This document shows, piece after piece, positions 24,301-36,300 of a DNA stretch of 64,000 bases; within the stretch, counting starts at the first letter, position 1; the number at the start of each line of letters is the position of its first letter. The stretch spans positions 135,012 through 199,011 of the forward strand of contig VWYX01001311.1 in assembly GCA_013396525.1 (NCBI GenBank), given 5' to 3'. The position numbers were made by a program, and so were the translations under genes. The notes beneath the pieces were generated by a model. The model did not search any database. It had not been told where the DNA came from and saw only the letters and a program-made list of their open reading frames with translations. Source of the DNA: Chaetorhynchus papuensis (Eukaryota > Chordata > Aves > Passeriformes > Rhipiduridae).

Positions 24301-27300
24301 ATTTAAGTGCTCTTCATTCTGCTGAACTGTAAGATTGCTTTACCGTATTAAATCTCTCTAAAAGCACAAAGCTACAAGTGGTTTTCCCACACTATTAATG
24401 AGAAAACTTCAGGCAAAGATTATCATCAGCTGTTCTTCAACTGGATTTAACTGAAACTCTTCCTACTCACAAAAGAAAACCAAAAGAGAAAGGTTGATCA
24501 AGGTCCCACCAGTAGAGAGTGACTAAAAACCAAGACCAAACTGGAGACTTCTTAAAGAAGCATCTTATGGGTCCCTGGTTGTCAGTACTGAAAACAATCC
24601 CAGGTTAAGGGACTTTGTCATTGTCAAGTGAGTACCAGTGACACAGCAAGAAACCAAACCCAGATTTCTCAGCCCTTTGCTAGTAGCATAATCATCTGTG
24701 AACCTTCCAAACACTTCAGCTTACTGCAGAAACAAACAATTTCCCCTTTCACAAAGAAAAAGAGAGGCTCAGAGATAAAATGAGTTGCTCAAAGCAGACT
24801 AGGATGTGAGAAGGTGTCGTGCTTGGAGCATGGTTCTTCCTGCTGACCATCACTGAAGACTCTGCTGAGGTGGAGGAGCCTTTAAACATTACTCAGGTAT
24901 AAGATTTTGCCTTAGATCAGTGGGATTTCACCTTTTTCCCAGGCTGCAGATCCCCAAATGTTTCCCCTGCAGCAGAAAGGCTCCAGGAGTGAGCTCAAGG
25001 CTCTGCCACCCCTCGCAGGCAGCTCCCAGCTCCGCAGGAGCCCAGGGACTGAAAACACCACTTTGGGTGAGAACCGAAAACCAAGGGAAAGCTGCTCCTT
25101 GCCTGGAGAAACCTCACCTTGTCGTGCTCATCTATGGAGCTGAGGATCACCTGGGCAGCGTCCTTGGCAATCTGGAGCTGTGTCTCTGTGACAGAGGCCC
25201 CGTGGTCCACGATGACCACGATGTGCTTGGACTGAGGGCGAACGGTCGAGACGTAGACGGGCCTGAGGAGGAACAAAAGCCAAACCACCATCAGCAGGCA
25301 CCCTGCCATCCCCACTGAGATGCTCACAAGGGAAAATGGGCAGGAAGTTACAAACCCAAGCAAACAACCACGAAGAAACAATGAATTGTAACAGGAATTT
25401 CTGCCCTTACAAAAAGCCTGTACCAGGAAAGGCCAGCTGAGAATGTGAACATGCAGAAATGCCCCCCGCTTTGTGAATTTTTTAACCTAAACCAGGTTGT
25501 TCTCTCTGTGCCACACAGGAATAAACCCTTCTGCTTGCACAGTGTTTGGGAACACTGCTTGCAGTAGCTCACCCCAAGCTTTGAATGAAGCTCTGACAAG
25601 CAAGAAATGCCTCCTGGTAAATCCTGGCTGCTGGGAACTTCACCCACACGGGAACTGAGTGCAGTAATGGGGATGTGCTGGTGCCATGACAAGTAAAGAC
25701 CTGTGCAGCTGCAGGGAGTTGATCAGCCCAGGGTGTTTGGGTTGTTGTAAGAAGGCTTCTGGCCAAGGCAGGGTTTTCCCTTGGTGCCCTGGGATGACTC
25801 TCACCCAGGTCATGTCCCACAACCCTTGGATCTGCCCAGTTTCACATCCCAGTGAGGACTCTGGGTGCTGCCATGTGTCTGTGCTAACACCAAAACACTT
25901 CTTTCCAGGGAAGTGTTTTCAGATCCAGCCCAATATTAAGAAATGTGTGAAAGAGTTCACAGGCTCTCACACCAAGGTTTCAACCTGGAGTAAATTAGGA
26001 AGATCCTCAGCACAGAGGGAGGATTCAAAATAAAATGGCAAGTTTCTCTTTCCTCTTTAGTTCAGGCACAAAACTAGTTACAGTCAAGTGAAGAGTTTTG
26101 GGATCTAAATTTTATTATATCAAAGGCAGCCACAGAAATCTTATTAAGAGGAAAGGAAATGCAGAAGATTTGAGACAAGGCACTGCAGTAAACAACTGGC
26201 ACAGATCAGATCTTAACTGTAAAAGAGCCTGCAGCTCTGCCCTGGATTAATACCTGCAACTGAAATAGGGCCTTTGATCTTCAAAGCACTGAAGCATTAA
26301 TTAATTAATTCACCCAAAGTACCCTCTGAAGTAAATATCACCAAAAAGAGATCCCTTCTTTAGCCACGGAGCAACTATGACCCAGCCTAAGTGATTTGGA
26401 TAAAATCATTGATGCTTTTAGTGTCCAAGTTCTGAACAGGGCTGGGGCAGCCCAGCTCTCACCTCTTCACCTCACACCTTTCCAACGGCCAGAAAACTCA
26501 GTCAAGCTCAGGACTTTGTGCTGTGATGACACATTAAAGATAGAAGTTTACCATCAGTAAACTTTTGACTGCTCAACCCTGACAGGAAACCAAACCCTCC
26601 TCAGTGTCCCCAAAAGGTTCCTGGGTGTGCTGCTGCTTCCCCTGCACAGACTGATTAACTGGTACAATTAATTAATGTGTGACCAGAGATACTAAAGCCA
26701 CTGCACCTTCCCACCTTCACCAAACCCACGGTACTGACAGAAAAACCAGGGAAAAATGCTGTATCTCAAATTCTTGGCTTCATGTCTAAGAGAACAGAAA
26801 TCCCTGTGCAGGAAACCCTGATCCTTCATTTTTCCTTTTTTTATTTTAGTGGAAGGAAATTTTCACTGCTGCTTCCCTACCATCCATGATGTGCCTCTCA
26901 AACCTGAGAAAAAAATGCTCCTTTTTCCAGTCTCTCATCCTTCCCCTCCCTCCCCAAAGTGAGGCACCTGCCAAAGCAGTAGGATATGTGTTCGCTGCTT
27001 TATTAACAGGGGTCAAGTATGAGTCAAATTGAAGTGAGATTCTGCCTGCAGGCTGACCTACCATTTCCAAGCCATTGCTATTTAGAACTGATTTAATTCG
27101 GGAGAGGTGAGGAACCTGTGTGGAATTTTAGTTTCGTTTCTTACAAGTGCAAACCCTTTGCTTTAAAAAACGACCCTCAGAAAGCCCAAGGGACTCCATT
27201 AGAAGTTCCTTGTGAATGTTGTCAGCTTGGCAAAGCACGACCCTGAATGAAATCAGGGCTTGAGGAACCCAACATGAACGCTTTTCCCAGGGAACTGGGA

Positions 27301-30300
27301 GGAGGCAAATCCTACCTGCTGCGGTGCTCGTAGCTGCCTTTGCACCGGAACTTGTGGGCTGGGAACACGGTGAAAATCCCTTCTTCCGAGCTGAAATATT
27401 GCCACTTAATTCCTGGGTTAGACTTCAGGTTATCAGCCAGGACTGCAGGGTGTAGAGGGAAAACGAAGCAGAGTTACAAAGGCAGCCCAGACTCGGAGGT
27501 TTCGCCCCTCACGGCCTCTCTCGTGGGGTTTGGAGGAGAACAACCAGGGCCCAACGTGAAACACAAACTGCTCTGCTTAGGATGGGTAAAACTCACTGGT
27601 AAAACCCCACTGATTTGCAAAACAGTTCAAGAATTTTAGAAACCCAACACTGGATTTGACGGATTTTGTTTAATATGACTGAAAATAAAATCTGGATGTT
27701 TGGTATCTTTAGTTTTGACCTAGCAAATGAAGGGGATCAAGTCAGCTTAAAATGCATGAAAAAAAGAAAATATTTCCTTGCCATTTCTCTTTTCAGGTTC
27801 TTTGATGGCAGAACTCTGAGGACTGGCAGAGGGGAGCTCTGATTTCCAGTGCTTCACTTTTGGCTCAGCATTTCCCTTCAGCATTCCCTCAGGACTGGCA
27901 CTGCAAATGAGCCACTTTCACCTCCTGCACCTCCTCCATTATCAAAAATGCCAATATTTGGGTTGGAAAGGCCTGCAGGGCACATTCAGACCGTAGCCAG
28001 ACACTCTACAACCAAATACCCACCCTGAGGACAGTCTGAGTTCCACATCCTCCACACTTTAGCACTTACTCAAGTTTCCCAGCCTGGCTGTGGCCACGAT
28101 GTTCTCTCCACACTCAGCTCAGTGTAATTACCCTGCAAAAACCACTGTCCTGGCCTTTCCCCACTCCTCTTTGCCACAGCATTTTACACTTCCCACAGTG
28201 CCTACAAATCCCACTGGGATCCTGGGCTGGGCCTGCTGAGTTCTGGGCAAAAATGCAGCTTCTCATGAGAAGAATTCCCTGCCTTGATGGACTAAGGACT
28301 ACCAGAGATTCCTCTCCTCATCCCCCTCCAAAATCAAGTTTTTCTCTGAATTGCTGCTCCCTCCTGCAGGCAGAAGGGCCATGAAACTATAAAACATTTA
28401 AATCCTTCTTTTTATGTCCAGTCACCAGGATTTCATCGTTCTGGGGGTGAAGTTGTTTTGTATAAAGAGGCTGAAATTCTGGTGTTGAAGTTTTTGCTGT
28501 GAGTTCCAGAACTTGAAAAATATGATTTCCAAGTTGACATGTGAACACTCAGTTAAAGCCTGGATGAAACAACTTGTCCAGTCTCGTTTAACCAAAAACA
28601 TTACAATAACGGAGTTCATAATTTTAAAGGGTTTGGCTCTTTTTAATCCCTGCTATATTAAAGATAAACTTCTCATTCCTGCAAGGCCACGAGCTGTATT
28701 TATTTCCCCACGAGACTATGTGGATTTAAAAGTGTTCATTTTCCCCATAAAACAATTGGGTTTGAAACCCAAGCTCTGCTGTTCTTCCTCTTCACACAGT
28801 TGTGCTCATGTTTCCTTCAGCGAGTGTTAGTTCAGTAACACCCTCCCCAGGGACCACCAATTTTATCCTAACTCTGCTTTTTTCCCCCTTTTTTTCCTTC
28901 TTCCTATGGCCACAGCAGACAATCTCCCTGCAGATAAGCTGAAAAATCCAGACTTTTTCTCTTTAAGCACATTCTTATTTTCCATCCACTCAAGCTGTAA
29001 GAACGCCCTGCAGATATTTCCTCAAGTCTGGACACACAGTAGATGATTTTTTTTAGCCTAAACCTCACTTACCCCGAACTTTCTACCCCCTCAGTGCCTG
29101 TGGTTTATTCCCACCTCCTCCTCCCATGAAAACCAGCCCTTGGGAAGGTTATTCCATCAAAGGACCCCAATAAAAAGCTGATTGTGAGATGAGCTGCCTG
29201 CCCAGCCTGCAGCTAAAGGCTGAATCTGTCAGAAAACCTCAGAGTCCCTTGCAGGGCTTAAAAAGGGGGCTCCAGGAGAGCTGGAGAGGGACTGGGGACA
29301 AGGCATGGAGGGACAGGACCCAGGGAATGGCTTCCCAGTGCCAGAGGGCAGGGCTGGGTGGGATCTTGGGCAGGAATTGTTCCCTGGGAGGGTGGGCAGG
29401 CCCTGGCCCAGGGTGCCCAGAGCAGCTGTGGCTGCCCCTGGATCCCTGGCAGTGCCCAAGGCCAGGCTGGACACTGGGGCTGGGAGCAGCCTGGGACAGT
29501 GGGAGGTGTCCCTGCCCATGGCAGGGGTGGCACTGGGTGGGATTAAAGGTCCCTCTCAACCCAGACCATCCCAGGATTCTGTGACTATGATCCTATAGTT
29601 CTGCATTAACGAGTGGATGTCATGATTTTGATTTTCTAAAGCGACCATCACCACTAAATAAAGACCCAGCCTTGATCCCACACTTCATGGGAGAAGCAAA
29701 GAGCCCCAGAAATCTTGGTGGAATCCCTTAATTCTGGACACAGACTGGGAATAAAAGTGGCCAAGTGCCCACGAGCTGGCATTGCCAAGTCACTCCAAAA
29801 CTATCTGACCCCAAATCCTGCTGCAGACTGGAAAAGTTGGGAAGCACGAACATGACAGCATTTGAAATGATCATTCTCTCTAATTATAAATATCTCACAA
29901 GGCAAAAAGGACTTTTAGAAGCAAGGCCTGTGTGATAGAGTTTATAAAACTTCAAAGGGAATGCGATATGATAACACTTAGCACTTCTAGACACCACTTT
30001 ACATCTTCAAAGCACAGCCAAACCATTAACTAATTAATCTTCAAAGAACAGCACAAACAGTCAGGGAGGAAAAAAAAAAAGGAACTACTGAACATAATTG
30101 CTCATTATAAAAGGGTTCCTTACAGCCCTCCTCTTTAGCATCACATTTGCTGAGCTGCCGACCTCGGATCTCATCCCACAAAAACCAGGAAAGTTTAATT
30201 TTCAGCTCTCCTCTGACGAGTGCCTCCATTAAAAACCCTCATGGTGAAGAAACAGCACAAAGAAATGTGTTTATTGTACAAGTGAAGACATCTTCTAACT

Positions 30301-33300
30301 CTCCAGACAGATCTGATCCAGGATTTTCCGAGTCAAACCCAATCCCAGCTCCTGTGTTGTCACCAGAAATAAAAGCTCTGCAGCTCAACCACAATTAACA
30401 TTCTGCTGGTGGTGATTGCTGCTCAATCCTTAGGACTCTGAAGGGAAAAGAAGCCAAAAACTCATTCATTTTCAGGAATGGGACCAGATTCCTCGATTGA
30501 AAGGATTTGGAAGGAGGGGGATTAACTCTTCTGCTCAAATACCCCCCAACCATTTTAACTGAGCCAAAAATCAGTTTAAAATACAGCAATTTAAGGGACA
30601 CGACCAAGGCATTCAACATTCCAAAAATCAGTTTAGAATACAGCAATTTAAGGAACATGACCAAGGCATTCCACATTCCAAAAATCAGTTTAGAATACAG
30701 CAATTTAAGGAACATGACCAAGGCATTCCACATTCCAAAAATCAGTTTAAAGTAACAGCAATTTAAGGGACATTCCACATTCTGGGCTCGATGATCCCTT
30801 CCAACTCTGGGTATTTTATGATTCTAAGCTTTTAAATGATCAACACCTTGAATAAAACAGACAAAATTTATTGGGCAACTTGGTGCCATCTCTGCCTCTT
30901 TCTGGGGAGGAGGAGCGCTCTGCCAAAGCTGCCTGACTTGGAACAGACATTTCAGCACTTGGAAGGATGAGAAGGAGAAAGATTTACTGGCTCCCTGTTT
31001 ATTCAAAAGGAAAAAAACCTCCAAAGGAATCTGATAACATAATGCACTGGCTCTGGGGAAGATTTAATAAATAAAGGACTATTCAGAGTGGTGAGGACAG
31101 ATCTCTTCATCAAAATACCCAAAGCCTGTGACTCCATCTGGAGAAGAAAGGCTTTCTCCTTATCTGGTTTGTCCTAATGGCTCAAAGTAATCCAGATGCA
31201 AAACTCCAACCAAGAGAAAACAAAATCTTTTCTAAGATCTTAAAAAAGGTTGAAAAAGCTACCTAATATCAAGAAAAAACAGTGGTAAAAGCGTTGTTTT
31301 TAAAGGCTCAGAAGAGACACATTCACTTCCTTGTCCCTCCCCTAAGATTAATGTCTATTTTAATAAAAACCCCTAAAATACTGGAAAAAATAGATTTGAA
31401 CATTTCATGAGCTCCATCACCCTTCTGAACATCCTGTCCAGGGCGGAATTTGGGGTTGCTGTCCACTCTGAGGGCTCTCCCAGGTTCTGCTCCTGTGGCT
31501 TTTCCAGAGCCTGAGGTGCAAATTCCATTCCCTTCCAACACCTCCAACTTCACCACCCTGATCCCACTTTTTACTCCGAGCACGGAGCGGGCCAAAATTA
31601 ACATTTCCAGAAGTGAGAGGAGCGAGGCCGAGCAGAGCTGAGCTGAAATTTATGTTTTGCCAGGAGCTTTTTATAGGCAGGATTATTTCAACTGCAGAGC
31701 TCACGTGGGAAAAGAGGGATACTCATGGGAATTCCGCCTTTCATGTTCAGAATGAAATGAAAAACTCATTCAGGAAGGCAACGATGAGAACACCCAGATT
31801 TGTGTAGCCACAATTTTTGGGGCTTTCAAAGCATAAAAATAAGGGAGGCAGAGGTAGAACCTAAACCCAAAGTGTAACAGAAATTCCTCACCAGCTGTGC
31901 ATGAGGACACTTGTGAGAGAAGAAAGAAAATGATGGGATTAGGGGAAATTATTTTGTATTTGATGCGTGTCTTCTTTCAGAGGGGGTTTTAGTTTAATGT
32001 GGGTATTGACAGATTTATTGAGAATTGGCTCCTGTGCAGACCAAGGGCTCTGCCCTGAGTACCCTCAAAGCTAAAATTCAGAGTTTCAGGACACAGGTGA
32101 CACTTTTAACCCCCATTTCCAGGCTGACAGCACGTTCCCAGCTGGGGGGATGCTGGGGCATTGAGAGCACTCCATCCCTCGAACCAAAACTGCTTTTTAA
32201 GACATTAAAAACCATTTAATGTCCCACTCCATTTCTATCCCAAGCCAATTCTTGTCCCAGCCCATGAATTCCTTTGGGAATCCAGGGGTGCCACTGGGGG
32301 GGCTTTAAGGTCTTTCCAACCCAACCCCATCTGTGATGATCTCCCAGACTTTCAAACACGAGGACCAAGGACATTCCTTGGCCCTCACCCACACAAAACT
32401 TCTCTCTTCAAAGGTGTGCACCCAGCACCAACTTCTGTTTCTCCAGTTACCCTTTTCCAGCCCGTTTTCCTGCCTCAATCCACTCTTTCCATCCCATTTC
32501 TCTCTTCCAGACATTTCCTCCCTAATCAGAAGCTCCCCCCCAAGGCTGTTTCTGTAACAGGAGAGCCAGAGGAGAGTCTGCTGTCAATAAATCCCTGTTC
32601 TTACTCTGCCTCCAATTCCCTCTCCTCTCCTGCTGCCCTTTCCTGACAATGCCATGTCCTGAAGGTTCTCCTTTCATCAGGAATCTTTCAAGCCAGAGGC
32701 AAAGGAAGAGGAGGCACTTGAGTCTCACTGCTGAGCCAGGACAGCAGGAACCTTGAACAGCCACTCATGCTGCTTTTGTGGGAATTCAAACCAGAAATTT
32801 CAATCATGTTTACAAGAAACTGCAGCTTATTTGTTTTTCATCACTCAAAAATAAGGGACATATCTTGAATAATTTTGTTAACCTCCAACTTCCGCAGCAG
32901 AAAAAGATTTTTATTTAATTTAAATAAAAACCATGAAGTGATTCATTCAATGCCTTGCTCTTACAACAGTGACTCTAAGCTTGCTTTCAAAAGTTATTCT
33001 GATTAATTAAACAACTGCATGTGATTTTAAACATTATTTTAATGAGTTGTTTGGGTTTGGTTTTTGGTAATAAAGAGATGAGTAAAACAAAGCTCAGCAA
33101 ATCATAATGAGTGAACAGAGAGTGCCTGGCTTTAGGATGGGAAACACCACACAAATCATGGCATGTCAGGAAATCAGCCTGGCCAGCACCTGCAACCAAG
33201 ATGTGGGATACAATGGATGGGATGGAAAAGAATCTATGGGGACTGCTCACTTTCCTTTTGTACTTCATTAGAAATCCAGAAAGCAGAGCTGTAAGAAGAG

Positions 33301-36300
33301 AAACAGGAAGGGAACTGATAAAAATTTGGGGTTCTTCCTCCCATTTGTTGCAAGATGGTGAAGGTGGAATGACAGCTCTGCCACTTCATCAGTAAAGTTA
33401 ATAAACTAAATCACTTTTCTTCCAAAAGAGCTCGGAAAATTCAAATAAAATAAAATAAAGCCCAAGTCTGCTTTATTCCCCCCGAAGAATTAACAAACAA
33501 CCCTCGCCCCAAAATGAAATCCACGACCAAAGTCCATGAATGGTCTCTAATTTATAACATAAAAAGTTGAAAAGTCAGATGGAACAGCTGGACCAAAGTC
33601 TGACTGAAGCCAACTGAAATCCCTGCATTAATCCACACTGATTAGGATGAAAAAAGAAAAAAAAAAAAAAGTATATATATATAAAGCCTTGCTGCACCAG
33701 AGGCCCAAAAGCTGAATTTTTCAGGGATAAGTCGTGTGTATTTTGGTTCTAAGCACATTCCTAAGTCCTTAAACGTGTCGAGAAAATGCCCTGACAAGAC
33801 AAAAAGGGAAATATTTTAAGATGCCCTCGTATTTGGTAGCTTTTGCTTATCACTGCAAAGGCAGCCTCACATGGGCTGAACTCAGCTCAGGAGATCAGAG
33901 AAATTTCCCTGTGTGGCCCCTCCAGCAGCTGACACTGCTGGTGCCAAAGCAGACAGGCCTAGGGAGGAGAATGCCTTGGAAAAAAAACGAATAAAAAGTG
34001 CAGAAACCACAACAAAATCATCCATGGTAGGCTGGAATAAAATCTTCCTGACATTTTTATAAAGCACTTGGACTAAGGGCATTACTTTAGGTATCAGCTT
34101 TCAATCCTGAAATCTCAAATTAAGAGCAGGGTGACAGTTGCAAGGAGAAATAAAAGCCTGTTGCTATGGCAATCAATGCAAATTCCCTGTGCCAAGGAAA
34201 TGTTCGAGGCTAATGGGAAAAAAAACCCTACAAGAGAAGGGAAAAAAAACCCCAAAGCAGAACTGTGCTGCTCACCAGAATTTAAGTCACGTCCAGGATT
34301 GAAGGCTCTGCTGTTGACAGTGGCTGAGAGTCTGTCGCAGCTGATGGTTCTGGAAACGTTGGTGTTGAAATTCCCATCAAATCTGGAAAAAAATCAACAG
34401 GATCAGCAATCAAAAAGTCCCTATTAAACCAACATTTGCAATGAAAACAAAGCTTTTTAATGTTTCAGTGTAAATTATTATTTATAATAATATTATGGTG
34501 TTGAAATTCCCATCAAATCTGGAAAATCAGCAATCAAACATTATTTATTAAACCAACATTTGCAATGAAAACACAGCTTTTTAATGTTCATGTAAATAAC
34601 TATTAATGACGAGACATGGGTGCTGAAATTCCCATCAAATCTGGAAAGATGACAACAGATCAGCAATCAAACAATATTTATTAAACCAACATTTGCAATG
34701 AAAACACAGCTTTTTAATGTTCATGTAAATAACTATTAATGACAAGACATTGGTGCTGAAATTCCCATCAAATCTGGGAAGATGACAACAGGATCAGCAA
34801 TCAAACTTTACTTATTCAACCAATATTTGCAATGAAAACACAGCTTTTTAATGTTTCAATGTAAATTATTATTTATAACAAAATTACGGTGTTGAAATTC
34901 CCATCAAATCTGGAAAAACAACAACAGCATCAGCATTCCAACTTTATTTATTAAACCTACACTTACAATGAAAACAAAGCTTTTTACTGTTTCCATGTAA
35001 ATTATTATTTGTAATAGCACAACGGTGCTGAAATTCCCATCAAATCTGGAAAAACAACAACAGCATCAGCAATCAAAAATTCCCTATTAAATCAACATTT
35101 GCAATGAAAATATAGTTTTTTAATGTTTCAATGTAAATTATTATTTATAATAGCACAATGGTGCTGAAATTCCCATCAAATCTGGAAAGACAACAACAGC
35201 ATCAGCAATCAAACATTATTTATTAAACCAACCTTTGCAATGGAAATTTAATTTCTCAGTGTAAATAATTACCTGGGAAACTCCAACTTTATCTCCATCC
35301 ACTTTCAAAATGACACAGAATAAATGCAGAGTTCAAACACAGCTCTACCCATTTTGGTCCATATTTTAATATAACTGTTGGGGGAAAATCTATTCCTAAG
35401 TTGCAAACCTTCTACCATAGAGATGCAAATGGAAATGGAGAGTGGAAATTTTGGCATCAGAGATTCCCAGAGCAGCCTGTCCCCAGTTCCTTCTCTCATC
35501 CTTGGATAAATGTCCCACAGCTCAGCCTCTCACCACAGTTGGGTTTCCCTAATAAACACAAAGGTTGAGCTTCTCTTGCCCCCTACCTCACACACAAAAT
35601 GAAGAACTTGCTCATCACTGGAGAAATACAGAATTGTGAGAAACACCCAATAATTGTGGCACCTGTGATGCCATGAGGATTTTTGTCTTTTCTTTTATAC
35701 CCCTGTTAGACCTTTTTACAATTTCTGNNNNNNNNNNNNNNNNNNNNNNNNNNNNNNNNNNNNNNNNNNNNNNNNNNNNNNNNNNNNNNNNNNNNNNNNN
35801 NNNNNNNNNNNNNNNNNNNNNNNNNNNNNNNNNNNNNNNNNNNNNNNNNNNNNNNNNNNNNNNNNNNNNNNNNNNNNNNNNNNNNNNNNNNNNNNNNNNN
35901 NNNNNNNNNNNNNNNNNNNNNNNNNNNNNNNNNNNNNNNNNNNNNNNNNNNNNNNNNNNNNNNNNNNNNNNNNNNNNNNNNNNNNNNNNNNNNNNNNNNN
36001 NNNNNNNNNNNNNNNNNNNNNNNNNNNNNNNNNNNNNNNNNNNNNNNNNNNNNNNNNNNNNNNNNNNNNNNNNNNNNNNNNNNNNNNNNNNNNNNNNNNN
36101 NNNNNNNNNNNNNNNNNNNNNNNNNNNNNNNNNNNNNNNNNNNNNNNNNNNNNNNNNNNNNNNNNNNNNNNNNNNNNNNNNNNNNNNNNNNNNNNNNNNN
36201 NNNNNNNNNNNNNNNNNNNNNNNNNNNNNNNNNNNNNNNNNNNNNNNNNNNNNNNNNNNNNNNNNNNNNNNNNNNNNNNNNNNNNNNNNNNNNNNNNNNN

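Larger units (their letters stand above)
27443..34275 (-). other. Intron 4
   Basis: The intron has 6833 bases. It carries a CR1 copy (29250-29590), a 57-bp tandem array (30564-30782) with a CR1 tail attached (30783-30826), another CR1 tail (32284-32345) and a poly-A/TA run (33651-33684). Intervening sequence is AT-rich and unrecognised. Confidence 0.82.

Noticed and set aside
30395..30778. Minus-strand open frame with a 19-residue repeat
   Set aside because: It is the 57-bp tandem array; 57 is a multiple of 3, so the frame stays open.
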